NCBI GenBank assembly: GCA_016702545.1
Contig: JADJDT010000027.1
Location: 6,849-70,848, forward strand
DNA length: 64,000 nucleotides
Source of the DNA: Pseudomonadota bacterium
Lineage (GTDB): Bacteria; Myxococcota_A; Polyangia; GCA-2747355
Direction of reading: 5' to 3'
The translations under genes were made by a program, and so were the position numbers. Below, piece by piece: positions 49,346-58,380 of the stretch; positions within the stretch are counted from its first letter, which is position 1, and each line of letters starts with the position of its first letter. The notes under the pieces are model-generated. The model had not been told where the DNA came from. It did no database searches and saw nothing but the letters and a program-made list of their open reading frames with translations.

Positions 49346-51252
49346 TTCGACGCCGCTGCCGCGATGATTTGGCGCGCGCGCGCGACCAGGCCGTTGAAGG
49401 CCAGCGGCTTGCTGGCGTAGTCCGCGGCGCCGGCCTGCAGGGCGCGCTGGCGCAGCTGGGGATCGCTGCTGCGTGACACAATGATCATCGGCACGGGGCG
49501 GACGCCGCCCTCTTGTCGCAGCCGCTTCAAGAAGTCGAGGCCGCCCACCGGCTCAACCTCGGCCTCGCAGATGACCAGATCGAAGGCGTGCGTGAGCACC
49601 TCGCGGGCCGCCTGCGCCGTGTTGGTCACCAGCGCCACGGCTAGCCCGGCGGCGACGAGGCGACTCTGCAGCACGCGCGCGCCCTCGGCGTCGGGATCGA
49701 CCACCAGCACCGACGCCGGGGGTTCCGCCGCGGCCGTCACGGTAGGCTGCTGGGCCAGCGTTCGTTCGATCAGCGCGATCGCGCTCGGCGCCAACGCACC
49801 GCGCTCGGCGGCCTCCCGCAGGCGGACCAGCGCGGTGGCCGAGCTGGTGGCGAGACCTTCCGGCGTGGCCGGGTTGCGCAGCACGTCGAAGTAACAATCC
49901 GCCGCCGCCAGCAGCGTGGCCGCTATGGGCAGCTGCTCGCCACGCAGTGTGCCGGGCACGCCGCGGCCGTCGGGGCGCTCGTAGAGCGCGCCGAGCGTCA
50001 GCAGCACCTCGCGGGGCAGCTTGCTCCGCCCGAGCAGATGCAGCGGGTAACCGTGTACGCGCTGCGCGATGCTGCGCGCGTCGGCGGAGCTCTCGAGCAC
50101 GAGGGCCGTCAGGTGGGGCTCGGCAGGCTTGCCCAGCTCGTGCAGCAGTCCGGCGAGATAGACCTCCCACGCGCGGCGCGCCCCCAGGCCCGCGGTCAGC
50201 GCGAGCGCGCGCGCGAGCTGAGCCACGCGCATCGAGTGGCCCTGGCGCCAGCCGCGATCGAGCTCGAGCAGCCCGACCAGGGCCGCCGCCGTCTCGGCCC
50301 AGGCGTCGCGCTCGGCGCCGCGGTCGGCCGCGCTGGTGACGGCGATCCGCGCGAGGGGCACCGGCGGTGCGGGCGCGTCCGACAACGGGGCCGCGTTCGC
50401 GCCGACAGCGCTCGATGCGGTGCTCGCGCCGAGGGCAGCCAGGGGGGCACGCGGCGGCGCAGTCGGGGCCGGAGGCGCGTCCTGGGTCGCTCTGGGTGCC
50501 GCTGACGCGGCCGCGGCGGCCGCGGGTGCGGGCCGCGGTGGCGGCGGTGCGGGCGCCGGCGATGGCGCGAAAGTGGGCGTAGAGGCCGATCCGAGCGTGT
50601 CGTCGGCCAGGTCGATCTCGAGCCCGTAAGGGGGTAACGCGTGATCGGTGCCGTCGCTCGACGGTGCATCGACCGTCGCCAGCTCGAGGTCCGAATCGTC
50701 CTCGCCCTCCGCGCCGGCCGCCGTCAGCTCGATCGCGCGCTGGTCGTAGATGTCGAGCAGCCGGGAGTAGCTGCGTCCGACCGCGCTCGCGACGCGCGCA
50801 AACGCCTCGGTGTCGCCGCCGTACCACTTCTTGCGGGCCGCCTCCACCGCGTGCGCCAGCGCGACGTACGCCACCACGTAGGTGGCTCCGGTGGCCTGCT
50901 GCAGCGCGGGCACGAGGCCCGGGTCGGACGGGTCGCCCGCGATCACCCCCAGCAGGCTGCGCTCCGCGTCGTAGCGGATCGGGACCACTCCGAGCTGCTC
51001 GCAGAGCGCCGCAGGCAGCAACTCCAAGAGCGCTTGGGGCACCTGCACGAGGGCCAGCTTCTCAGTCGTGACGTACTGCGTCTGGAAGTGCAGCCCGAGG
51101 AAGCGCAGCAGATCGTCCTCGACGATCGCTCCCGTCTGCAACAGCGCGAGGCAAAAATCGGCGAGGCCCGTCGCCTGCGCGGCGCGCAGCTGCGGCTCAG
51201 CGACGAGTCCCCGGCGCTGCAGCTCGCTCGCGAGCCAACCTGCATCGATCAT
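49327..51252 (-). CDS. MshEN-like / degenerate HD-GYP / receiver-like protein
   Basis: 641 aa from ATG 51252. Upstream codons belong to a MITE and are not used. Order: N-terminal domain like the start of GspE/PilB (FLGLHFQTQYVTTEKL, residues ~1-150, PF05157 type), Ala/Pro linker (~230-310), an HD-GYP-like helical domain (~345-500), and a receiver-like domain (~515-636). Key residues are altered: HD is HE (LLHELGK), GYP is GVP (RPDGRGVP), and the phosphoacceptor position reads Glu (LVICEAE) rather than Asp. The Lys of the receiver (SKPL) is present. It is probably a non-catalytic sensor or scaffold. MshEN domains can bind c-di-GMP. Confidence 0.75.
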   Translation of the reverse strand: MIDAGWLASELQRRGLVAEPQLRAAQATGLADFCLALLQTGAIVEDDLLRFLGLHFQTQYVTTEKLALVQVPQALLELLPAALCEQLGVVPIRYDAERSLLGVIAGDPSDPGLVPALQQATGATYVVAYVALAHAVEAARKKWYGGDTEAFARVASAVGRSYSRLLDIYDQRAIELTAAGAEGEDDSDLELATVDAPSSDGTDHALPPYGLEIDLADDTLGSASTPTFAPSPAPAPPPPRPAPAAAAAASAAPRATQDAPPAPTAPPRAPLAALGASTASSAVGANAAPLSDAPAPPVPLARIAVTSAADRGAERDAWAETAAALVGLLELDRGWRQGHSMRVAQLARALALTAGLGARRAWEVYLAGLLHELGKPAEPHLTALVLESSADARSIAQRVHGYPLHLLGRSKLPREVLLTLGALYERPDGRGVPGTLRGEQLPIAATLLAAADCYFDVLRNPATPEGLATSSATALVRLREAAERGALAPSAIALIERTLAQQPTVTAAAEPPASVLVVDPDAEGARVLQSRLVAAGLAVALVTNTAQAAREVLTHAFDLVICEAEVEPVGGLDFLKRLRQEGGVRPVPMIIVSRSSDPQLRQRALQAGAADYASKPLAFNGLVARARQIIAAAASNREGTS

Positions 51253-51267
51253 CGAGCAGCCGTCCGG

Positions 51268-51466
51268 CTGGCAGCCCGTTGAAAAATGTCGCGAGCGGGC
51301 CGAGCGCAAGGCGCAGCGCGGCCCGCGGGGCGCAGGCAGGGGGCGGCCCGCGGGGCGGGGGGGGGGGGGGGGGCCGGGGCGGAGCGTACGGGGCGGTACG
51401 TGAGCACCGGAGCGCAGCCGCAACGCAGCGATCGGGCCGCGCAGCAATTTTCCAACGGGGTGCTAG
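51268..51466. mobile_element. MITE-like element, copy 2 (~199 bp, with poly-G expansion)
   Basis: The left end CTGGCAGCCCGTTGAAAAATG and right end ...CCAACGGGGTGCTAG are imperfect inverses. The core GTACGTGAGCACCGGAGC and AACGCAGCGATCGGG match copy 1 (30198-30344). An extra GC-rich block with 17 consecutive G (51357-51373) enlarges it. It lies just upstream of the receiver gene, and its right CTAG supplies the TAG stop of the RHH gene. Confidence 0.7.
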
Positions 51467-51666
51467 GCCATCTCTTCCTTATCATCTTCGGCGCCGGGGA
51501 ACTCATTGACCGAAGGGTACTTCTGGATCTCGCGGCGCGCGATCTTCCAGGCCTTCTGCACGATCCACGACAGCGACCGATCCTGACGTGCGGCTTCATC
51601 CTGGATCTCTTTCAGCATGTCTTCTGGAAAGTAGAGACTCTGTTTCCTCTTGTCCGAACCGGCCAT
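51463..51666 (-). CDS. Small ribbon-helix-helix-like protein (TIGR04563-like)
   Basis: 67 aa from ATG 51666. KRKQSLYFPEDMLKEIQDEAARQDRSLSWIVQKAWKIA is a beta-strand then two helices, as in RHH DNA-binding proteins. From memory it fits a small deltaproteobacterial family (TIGR04563); this was not checked. The acidic tail (PGAEDDKEEMA) ends in TAG within the CTAG of the neighbouring MITE. A role as an autoregulatory DNA-binding protein is a guess from the fold. Confidence 0.75.
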   Translation of the reverse strand: MAGSDKRKQSLYFPEDMLKEIQDEAARQDRSLSWIVQKAWKIARREIQKYPSVNEFPGAEDDKEEMA

Positions 51667-51917
51667 GGTGTCGCATCCCCCTTCCGCGCGCTGTGTGCTT
51701 CTGATGGTGTGTCTTGGACTGGCTTGGTGCCGACGCATCCCCGCGGCACGCTGGAACGCCTGATGACTGAGTGTCGAATGGAATTCTTAATGATTCTAAC
51801 GGAGCGGAGTCTAGACGTGGGGCGGGAGAGGTGTCAAGGGCGCCCTGCTCACATCGCCCGCACGCGGGCCCTCGGATCGGGTTGCCGTCGGGGGTTGAGG
51901 CAGGCTATGTGAGGGGG

Positions 51918-52745
51918 ATGAACCCTGAAGCGATGCCCCTAGTCGCGAGTCCGAGGCGCATTGTCACGCTCAACCTCTGGCAGGAGCAGGGCCCCTGGGA
52001 GCGGCGCGTGGCACTGACCGCGGAGCGGCTGGCCGCCTTGGCGCCCGACGTGGTCTGCTTGCAGGAGGTGCGGCAGGTACCCGGCCGCGTGCCCAATCAA
52101 GCCCAAACGCTGGCGACCGCGCTGGGCATGGACTTCACCTTCGAAGCGGCTCAGCCCTGGGGTGGCGGCGACGAGGGGCTGGCGATCCTCACGCGCGGGC
52201 GCATCCTCGAGCGCCGTTTCAGCCCGCTGCCGGGGCCCGATGAGCAGACGCGCCGCCTCGTGCTCGGCGCCTGTTTGGCGCTGCCGGGCGGCACCCCGCG
52301 CTGGTGCTTCACCACGCACCTGGCCTATCGGTTGACGGAAGGAGCGGTGCGCGAGCGCCAGGTGCAGGCTGTCGATCGCTTCGTGCACGACTGCAGCGAC
52401 GGGCCCGCCCTGCTCTGCGGTGACTTCAATGCCGTGCCCGAGTCGGACGAGATCCGCTACCTGACCGGGCTGACCAGCCTCGACGGCGCCCGCACCTACT
52501 ATCAGGACGCCTTCGCCCTCTGTCATCCCGGCGAGCGCGGCTGGACCTGGAGCTCCGACAACCCCTACACGCCGCAGCTCTCGACGTTGCCGGCCGATCG
52601 CCGCCTCGATTACATCTTCGTCACGCAGCGCCGCAAGGACGGCAGCGGGCGCATCTTGCGCTGCGAGCTCGCGCTGCACGAGCCCGATGCCGAGGGCGTG
52701 CACTGCTCGGATCACCACGCGGTGGTGGCGGACGTGGTGCTGTAG
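51918..52745 (+). CDS. Endonuclease/exonuclease/phosphatase family protein
   Basis: 275 aa from ATG 51918 (MNPEAMPLVASPRRIVTLNLW), preceded by GAGGGGG. DNase I-like fold with TLNLW (metal Asn), VCLQEVRQ (metal Glu), the LLCGDFNAVPES block (GDFN) and the end SDHHAVVADV (SDH). It is a cytosolic-type member without a signal peptide. The substrate (nucleic acid, phospholipid head group or other phosphodiester) cannot be told. It stands alone on the + strand between minus-strand genes. Confidence 0.88.
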   Translation: MNPEAMPLVASPRRIVTLNLWQEQGPWERRVALTAERLAALAPDVVCLQEVRQVPGRVPNQAQTLATALGMDFTFEAAQPWGGGDEGLAILTRGRILERRFSPLPGPDEQTRRLVLGACLALPGGTPRWCFTTHLAYRLTEGAVRERQVQAVDRFVHDCSDGPALLCGDFNAVPESDEIRYLTGLTSLDGARTYYQDAFALCHPGERGWTWSSDNPYTPQLSTLPADRRLDYIFVTQRRKDGSGRILRCELALHEPDAEGVHCSDHHAVVADVVL

Positions 52746-52806
52746 CGCGCGGTGGGCTGGGGGGCGGTGGGCTGGCTCGCCCCGCGCGCAGCCGTGCTCG
52801 GCTCGC

Positions 52807-54167
52807 TCAGAGCTGGGACCTGCACACGACGCGGCTGTGGCTGACGCGGAGGCGCACCAGGCTGCCGACGAGCGGCTGCCGCTGCCAATACACCAGCTCG
52901 AAGACGGCGCGTTGGGCGGTGACCTGCGACGCCACCACCTCGACCTGATAGGCCCCGGTGTTACCCGCGGTGCCCGGCAGGCACAGCGCCTTGGTCCACT
53001 GCCCCTCTTGCTGCTTCGTGGCGGCGGTGAAGCAGACCTGGCCAAACATGCTGGTTGCGGCGGCTTCGTCCGCGCGGGAGAGATCGCCCTCGTAGGACAG
53101 ATACGCCACACCGGTGAAGCCCTCGCGGCTGGCCGCGGCGGGGCGAATCGCTGTCGCTGCCGCTGCATCACCCGGTCGGATGGCTTGTAGCGTGGCCTGG
53201 GGCGGTATCGATTGACCGAAGAGCCCGGCGGCGGCCCCGCGCTGCGGAAAGACGAGCGCGGCGCCACTTGGGGCCAGCGTGAGGGGGAGGGTGCCGAAGG
53301 CTCGGACGGAGAGTTTCGTCTCGGTAGACCAGGCCACTGCGGGATTAATCCCTGTTTGTCCAAGCAGCGCCTTGTCTAGCTCGACCTGGCTGACGAAGAG
53401 CAAGGTCGGCGGCAGCGTCGTGCCGCCCGGCAGCGGCATCACCCGCGGCACGATCTCGCCCAGCTGCGCGACGAGGAGTTGTCGTGGTGTCGTGGCCGTG
53501 TTGACCAGCAGGCGGTGCGCCAGGCCGCCGGGAGACACCTGGTTCTCGCTGGCGGTCAGTGAAGGCGGTGGGAGCTGCAACAGGGCCCTGCGAGTCCCGC
53601 TTGCGGCTTCGACCACGGCGAGCGTGCTGGAGAGCGCGAAGCTGGTGGCCTCAGGGCGGGCTTGGCCGGCGACGAGGGCGTAGAGCACGCTGTTGGAGCT
53701 CTGCACCAGCGCGACCGCGGGTGCGACGCCGGTGAAGATCGGGCCGCCCGTCCAGCTCGCCGTCAGGTCCGTCAGCTTGGTTGACGTGCCCGACGATCCG
53801 CTGCCGGCGGGTCCCAACCAGAGGCTGAGCGGGGGCGAATCGCTGGCGGCGCGTCGCTGGTTGAACGCGACGGCGAGCTGGCCGGCGCGGGTGTCGATCG
53901 CCGTGAAGTAGAGCACCGCGCTCTGCGCCGCGGGGTTGAGCTCCTGCAGGCTCTGCCGGGTCCAAGCAGCAGTTGTGGGTGCCCCGTCGGTGGGCACTGC
54001 GGCGCGGCGCGCGAGCACCACCTGGCGCAGGTTTTCTGAGTTGCCCTCGACGATCGCGGCCGGATAGCTCACGGCCAGCGCGCCGCTCTCGTCGGCGACC
54101 AGCCCGATCATCCCAATCGCGCTCTCGTTAACCTGCGTGACCTGCAGCGGGTCCTCGGCGCTGCAGC
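52807..54167 (-). pseudogene. Main part of a frameshifted lipoprotein gene
   Basis: About 450 residues of secreted-type sequence without a convincing start of its own (SCSAEDPLQVTQVNESAIGMIGLVADESG...). It continues the 54168-54422 lipoprotein if one base is added in the CCCC run at 54174-54177 (plus strand). The composition is beta-rich, Ala/Ser/Thr/Gln. It resembles large Myxococcota lipoproteins that compile repeated Ser/Thr/Val strands, but no domain is recognised. The break may be a real mutation or a sequencing error in a short homopolymer. Confidence 0.65.
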
Positions 54168-54422
54168 TCAGCGCCCCGCGCGTCCCGTGCCGCTGTCCCC
54201 GCCGCCGTCGGCGCGGCGGCCCGTGCGCTGGTCCGCACCACCGTCCGCCGCCACGCGCACGCAGCGCTGCTGGGCGTTGCAGGCGAAGCCCTCCGGGCAG
54301 CGCTGGTCCGGGCAAAGAAACAAGCCCGGATCGACGAGCTGGGGGTCATAACAACCGCCCGCGAGGGCCAACACCGCCGCCGCCCACAGTTGCCGCCTGC
54401 CTCGAATCGACCGCATCGCCAT
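54168..54422 (-). CDS. 5' part of the frameshifted lipoprotein gene
   Basis: 84 aa. Signal LWAAAVLALAGGC (lipoprotein Cys24), then a Cys-rich module (CPDQRCPEGFACNAQQRCV), typical of Myxococcota lipoproteins, then an Asp/Gly/Arg linker that runs into TGA at 54168-54170. Restoring one base in the C-run at 54174-54177 would read through into the frame at 52807. It is the front of a single ~535-residue protein rather than an independent gene. Confidence 0.7.
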   Translation of the reverse strand: MAMRSIRGRRQLWAAAVLALAGGCYDPQLVDPGLFLCPDQRCPEGFACNAQQRCVRVAADGGADQRTGRRADGGGDSGTGRAGR

Positions 54423-54474
54423 GCTGCACCACCCGCTCCGTTGACGAACTCGTGCCTGGGTTGCCCAGGGCAGC

Positions 54475-55476
54475 TCAGAAGGCCAGGCTGCCGCTGATCG
54501 CGACGCTGCCTGGTCCGAGCGCCGGTGTGAGCTGCACCCGCCGCTCGGTGGGCGCGCCGCGGGGCGCGAAGACCAGGATGGCGGCGCCGCTGCCGGCCGC
54601 GAGCAAGCCGACCAAGAGCGTGGCGACCTGCGCCCGCTCCAGCGCGCGCCCCTGGTCGTCGACGGTGCTCTCGATCTGCGTCCAGGAATAGGGCGTGCTG
54701 GGGCAGTCCTGACTGCTCGCGGGGTCCGCGCCGCAGCGATAGGCCTTCTCGGTCAGGTCGGCCTTGGCCTTGGCGCGGGCGCCGAGCACGAAGCTCGTGA
54801 CGAGCACCGCGCCGCCGCCGCCGATCAGGCTCCAGCCCAGCCAGGTGTGGAGCCGTGAGCGCCGCGGTCCCGCCTGAGCCATGGCGAAGGCCGCCGTGGG
54901 CGCGCTCACAGCACGGTTTGCCCGTGCCTGCGGCGTGGGCGGGGCGGTCAAGGGCGGAGCGCTGGGTGCGACGCCGACGGCGGCGGACGCGGGCGGCGCC
55001 GGAGTGGCGGCAGCGACCGGGGCTGGCGAGGGCTTCGGCTGCGCGACCGGGGCCGGCGGGACCGCCACGGGCGGGGTCGCCAGCGCCGCGGCGCTGGCCC
55101 GCTGGGCCGCGACCCGCGTCTTCAGGTTCCTGATCCGCGCCTCGATCGTCGCATCGCGCTGACCGACGGTCTTCAAGAAGCGCTCGTAGCTCGTGATGGC
55201 CGCCTCGAGCCGGCCGAGCGACTCCTGACACTTGGCGATGTTATGGAGCAGCGGCGGCTTCTGGCTCAGCACATAGGACTGCTCGAAGGCATCGAGCGCC
55301 TTGTCGTAATCGCCCTGGTCGTAATACGTCCGTCCCAGGCGAAAGAGCTGCTCGGCCAGCGCCATATCGGAGGCGGATGGCGCCTCCGCGCGCAGGGGCG
55401 CGGCCGCGGCCAGCAGGCAGACGATCGCGGCCGAGCAAGCCACGAGACCTAGCGAGCGCGAACGGGGTCGATCCAT
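54475..55476 (-). CDS. Exported TPR protein
   Basis: 333 aa. Signal peptide (SAAIVCLLAAAAPLRA), TPR-like helices (AEQLFRLGRTYYDQGDYDKALDAFEQSY, then PPLLHNIAKCQESLGRLEAAITSYERFL), an Ala/Pro-rich linker (~130-200), and two hydrophobic segments (WLGWSLIGGGGAVLVTSFVLG and ATLLVGLLAAGSGAAILVF). This N-terminal TPR plus C-terminal membrane build is frequent in Myxococcota and has no assigned function. It is encoded just after the hybrid kinase on the same strand. Confidence 0.75.
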   Translation of the reverse strand: MDRPRSRSLGLVACSAAIVCLLAAAAPLRAEAPSASDMALAEQLFRLGRTYYDQGDYDKALDAFEQSYVLSQKPPLLHNIAKCQESLGRLEAAITSYERFLKTVGQRDATIEARIRNLKTRVAAQRASAAALATPPVAVPPAPVAQPKPSPAPVAAATPAPPASAAVGVAPSAPPLTAPPTPQARANRAVSAPTAAFAMAQAGPRRSRLHTWLGWSLIGGGGAVLVTSFVLGARAKAKADLTEKAYRCGADPASSQDCPSTPYSWTQIESTVDDQGRALERAQVATLLVGLLAAGSGAAILVFAPRGAPTERRVQLTPALGPGSVAISGSLAF

Positions 55477-55602
55477 GAGAGCAGTGCCTCGTCAGTTCGA
55501 AACGTACCAAGGGTGCGCGGGAGCACGCCGATTCTAGACAGGTTGAGGTGATCAAGCAACGAAGCGCGCGCCGCTCCAATCGAGGCCTTGCGACAGCCGG
55601 CG

Positions 55603-58380
55603 CTACTGCGGCCCCGCGGAGGGGACGCGCGGCGGCGGATCGAAGGGCGGGGGGGTGTCGTAGGGCGGAGGCGTCAGCTCGCCGGTGTAGCCCGGCTGGA
55701 GTCCGCCCTGTCCGCTGCCCGGCGCGCCGGCACGGCGCTCGCGCGCCAGCGGCAAGGTGATGCGAAAGGTCGAGCCCTTGCCGACCACGGTATCGACCGC
55801 GACCACCCCGCCGGCCAGATCCACCACCTGGTGCGTGATGGCCAGCCCGAGGCCCATCCCCTTGCCCTGCGCCTTGGTGGTGAAGAAGGGAGTGAAGATG
55901 CGCTTGAGATGGTCGGGCGGAATGCCCGGGCCGTCGTCCTCGACCTCGAAGTGCAGCAGCTCGCGCTCCACGCGCGTGCGCACCCAGACGCGGCCATTGG
56001 CCGGCGCGGCATCGAGCGCATTCTGCCAAAGGTTACGGATCGCCTGGTGCATCTCGTCGGCGATGCAGACCACCTTGGCGCCCGGCGCGCGCAGCTCGAC
56101 GATGCTCTGCACCGGCTCCGCATTCTTCGGCGCGATCAGCCGGCCCACGTCCTCTACCGCCGCATCGAAGTCCATCGGCAGCGGGTCGCTGGGGTAGCCC
56201 TCGCGCGCGTAGCGGCGCACCAGCTTGACCACCTCGTCGATGCGCGAGACGCCCGTCTGCGCGATCTCGTTCATCCTCACGATCTGCTCGCGCCAGTGCG
56301 TCAGGCGCGTCGCGCGCTCCGCGTCGGGGATCGCGGGGTCGCGCAGCAGGGCGATGCTGCCCTGGAGCCGCTCGTCGATCACGTGCAGCGAGTTCCTGAT
56401 GTAGTTGAGCGGGTTGTGAATCTCGTGGGCCAGGCCGCCGGCGATCAGCTCGAGGCTGCGCACCTGCTCGCGGATCAGCAACGAGACCTGCCGTCCGCGC
56501 TGCTGCAAGAGCTGCCGGATCGCGGCGCGCAGCTCGCGCGGGCTGAAGGGCTTGCTCAGGTAGATGTCGGCGCCGGCCTCGCGCACCTCCAGCCGATCGT
56601 CGAGGTTGCCCTTGGCCGTCAGCATGATGATCGGCAGCTGCGCCGTGTCGCGCTCGGCGCGCAGCCGCTTGACCATCGAGAGCCCATCCAGCTCGGGCAT
56701 CATGTAGTCGGTGACGATCACGTCCGGCCGCTCGCTGCGGGCCATCTCCAGCCCCTGCACGCCGTTGCGCGCCAGGAAGACCTCGTGCTGCTCCTGGAGC
56801 TGCAGGTGCAGGAAGCGCAGCACCTCGAGGTTGTCCTCGACCACCAGCACCTTGGTCGCCTTGGCCTTGGGGTTGCGGTCGCGGCCCGTGACGCGACGCT
56901 CGGTGGCGTCGTCGAGCTCGAGGAAGCGGAATTCCGCGCGCTCGAGCAGGCTGCGCGTCCATTCGCGCGGCTCGCGGTCCTCGGCCCGGGCGGCCCGCTC
57001 GCTGAGCTGCTCGGCGCTGCGCCGCTCGAGGATCGCCGGGTCGAAGTGCTCGCGCCCCGGCCGCAGATGGATGCAGAAGGTGCTGCCGGCCTTCGGCGCG
57101 CTCTCCACGCTGATTCTCCCGCCGTGTAGCTCGACGATCTCCTTGGCCAGCGCCAGCCCCAGCCCCGTGCCGCCATAGCGCCGCGTCACCGTGCCGTCGG
57201 CCTGGCTGAAGCGCTCGAAGATGCGCTCGTGCTGCTCGGGGGCGATGCCGATGCCCGTGTCGACCACCGTGATTCGCCCCTCGCGGTCGTCGGCATCGAG
57301 CGTGACCGTCACCTTGCCGCCCGGCGGCGTGAACTTGAGCGCGTTCGAGAGCAGGTTGACCACCACTCGGTCCATTTGCTCGAGGTCGACGAAGATGTCG
57401 TCGCGGCTGTGGTCGAGCCGCAGCTCCAGACCGATGCGCTTCCGCTTCGCCAGCGGCGTGGCGTGCTCGACGATTTCCGTCAACATCCCGCGCAGGTCGC
57501 TGGCCTCGATCCGCAGCCGCAGATAGCGCTCCTCCAGCTTGGCCACGTCCAGCAGATCATTGATCAGCTTGAGCAGCCGCAGCGCGCTGCGCCGAATCGG
57601 CGCCAAATACCGCTTCTGCGCCTGATCCAAATGCCCCATCTCGCCCTCGAGCAGCCCATCCAGCGGCGCGAGAATCATCGTCAGCGGGGTGCGCAGCTCG
57701 TGCGTGATGTTGTTGAAGAACTCGCTCTTCATCCGGTCGAGCTCGCGCAGGCGGTTGAGGGCCGTCTCGAGCGAGGACTTGGTCGACTGGAGGGCAAGGG
57801 TCGAGCGAAATTCTCGCGCCTCGAGGTTGTAGCGGTGGTGTTGCGCCGAAACGATGATGGTGATGGTGCTGAGCAGGAAGAACTGGTTGCTGATAATCGC
57901 GACGAGGTCAGCGGCGAAAAAAGGCATGAAGCCGAAGGCCGCGGGAAGCGCGTAGGCCACATAGACCAGCGCCATGAAAATCGCCCAGAGGTGCGGTGGC
58001 CAGGTAAAGAGGAATCCCGCGCCAATAATAACCAGGGTGATACCGGCGTAGTATGGCGATTTTAGGCCTTCGTGGAGCCAGCACATCAACGTGATGCTCC
58101 AGGCCGTGGCCAGAGTGATAGCCAGCGTTAAGGGATAGACGTGGTTCTCCACCCAGGAGCGGCGAAAGCGCGCTGCGGCAACGATTGAGAAGGCACAGAC
58201 GCTAATCGCGATGCGCATGACGAAGGTGACTGAGACCCAGGGGCGAACGACAAACCAGTCCAGGACCCAGAAGACGGGCACAAGGACTCCGATGAGGATT
58301 GAGATCACAACCAGCGAGCCCGTGTTCTTGCGGCGAAGATAAAGCGCGAGGGCGTCGCTGTCATCCGGTGGCGGAGTCAT
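55603..58380 (-). CDS. Hybrid sensor kinase: 6TM - HK - receiver - HK (PhcS/PhcR-like fusion)
   Basis: 925 aa. Six membrane helices (~residues 22-180) are followed by HisKA with the phosphoacceptor H227 (FFNNITHELRTPL), HATPase (DTGIGIAPE, GTGLGLALAKE), a receiver with D558 (VIVTDYMMPELDG) and K610 (LSKPFS), then a second HisKA with H652 (GGLAHEIHNPLNY) and a second HATPase (DDGPGIPPDH, GMGLGLAITHQ). All catalytic motifs look intact. The order equals a CqsS/PhcS-like 6TM sensor kinase joined to a PhcR-like receiver-kinase. ATG 58380 overlaps the upstream PilZ-methyltransferase by 4 nt. A Pro-rich tail ends the protein. Confidence 0.92.
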   Translation of the reverse strand: MTPPPDDSDALALYLRRKNTGSLVVISILIGVLVPVFWVLDWFVVRPWVSVTFVMRIAISVCAFSIVAAARFRRSWVENHVYPLTLAITLATAWSITLMCWLHEGLKSPYYAGITLVIIGAGFLFTWPPHLWAIFMALVYVAYALPAAFGFMPFFAADLVAIISNQFFLLSTITIIVSAQHHRYNLEAREFRSTLALQSTKSSLETALNRLRELDRMKSEFFNNITHELRTPLTMILAPLDGLLEGEMGHLDQAQKRYLAPIRRSALRLLKLINDLLDVAKLEERYLRLRIEASDLRGMLTEIVEHATPLAKRKRIGLELRLDHSRDDIFVDLEQMDRVVVNLLSNALKFTPPGGKVTVTLDADDREGRITVVDTGIGIAPEQHERIFERFSQADGTVTRRYGGTGLGLALAKEIVELHGGRISVESAPKAGSTFCIHLRPGREHFDPAILERRSAEQLSERAARAEDREPREWTRSLLERAEFRFLELDDATERRVTGRDRNPKAKATKVLVVEDNLEVLRFLHLQLQEQHEVFLARNGVQGLEMARSERPDVIVTDYMMPELDGLSMVKRLRAERDTAQLPIIMLTAKGNLDDRLEVREAGADIYLSKPFSPRELRAAIRQLLQQRGRQVSLLIREQVRSLELIAGGLAHEIHNPLNYIRNSLHVIDERLQGSIALLRDPAIPDAERATRLTHWREQIVRMNEIAQTGVSRIDEVVKLVRRYAREGYPSDPLPMDFDAAVEDVGRLIAPKNAEPVQSIVELRAPGAKVVCIADEMHQAIRNLWQNALDAAPANGRVWVRTRVERELLHFEVEDDGPGIPPDHLKRIFTPFFTTKAQGKGMGLGLAITHQVVDLAGGVVAVDTVVGKGSTFRITLPLARERRAGAPGSGQGGLQPGYTGELTPPPYDTPPPFDPPPRVPSAGPQ

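Noticed and set aside
49327..51447. Longer form of the receiver protein starting at 51447
   Set aside because: The added residues translate the MITE; the family-like N-terminus starts at ATG 51252.
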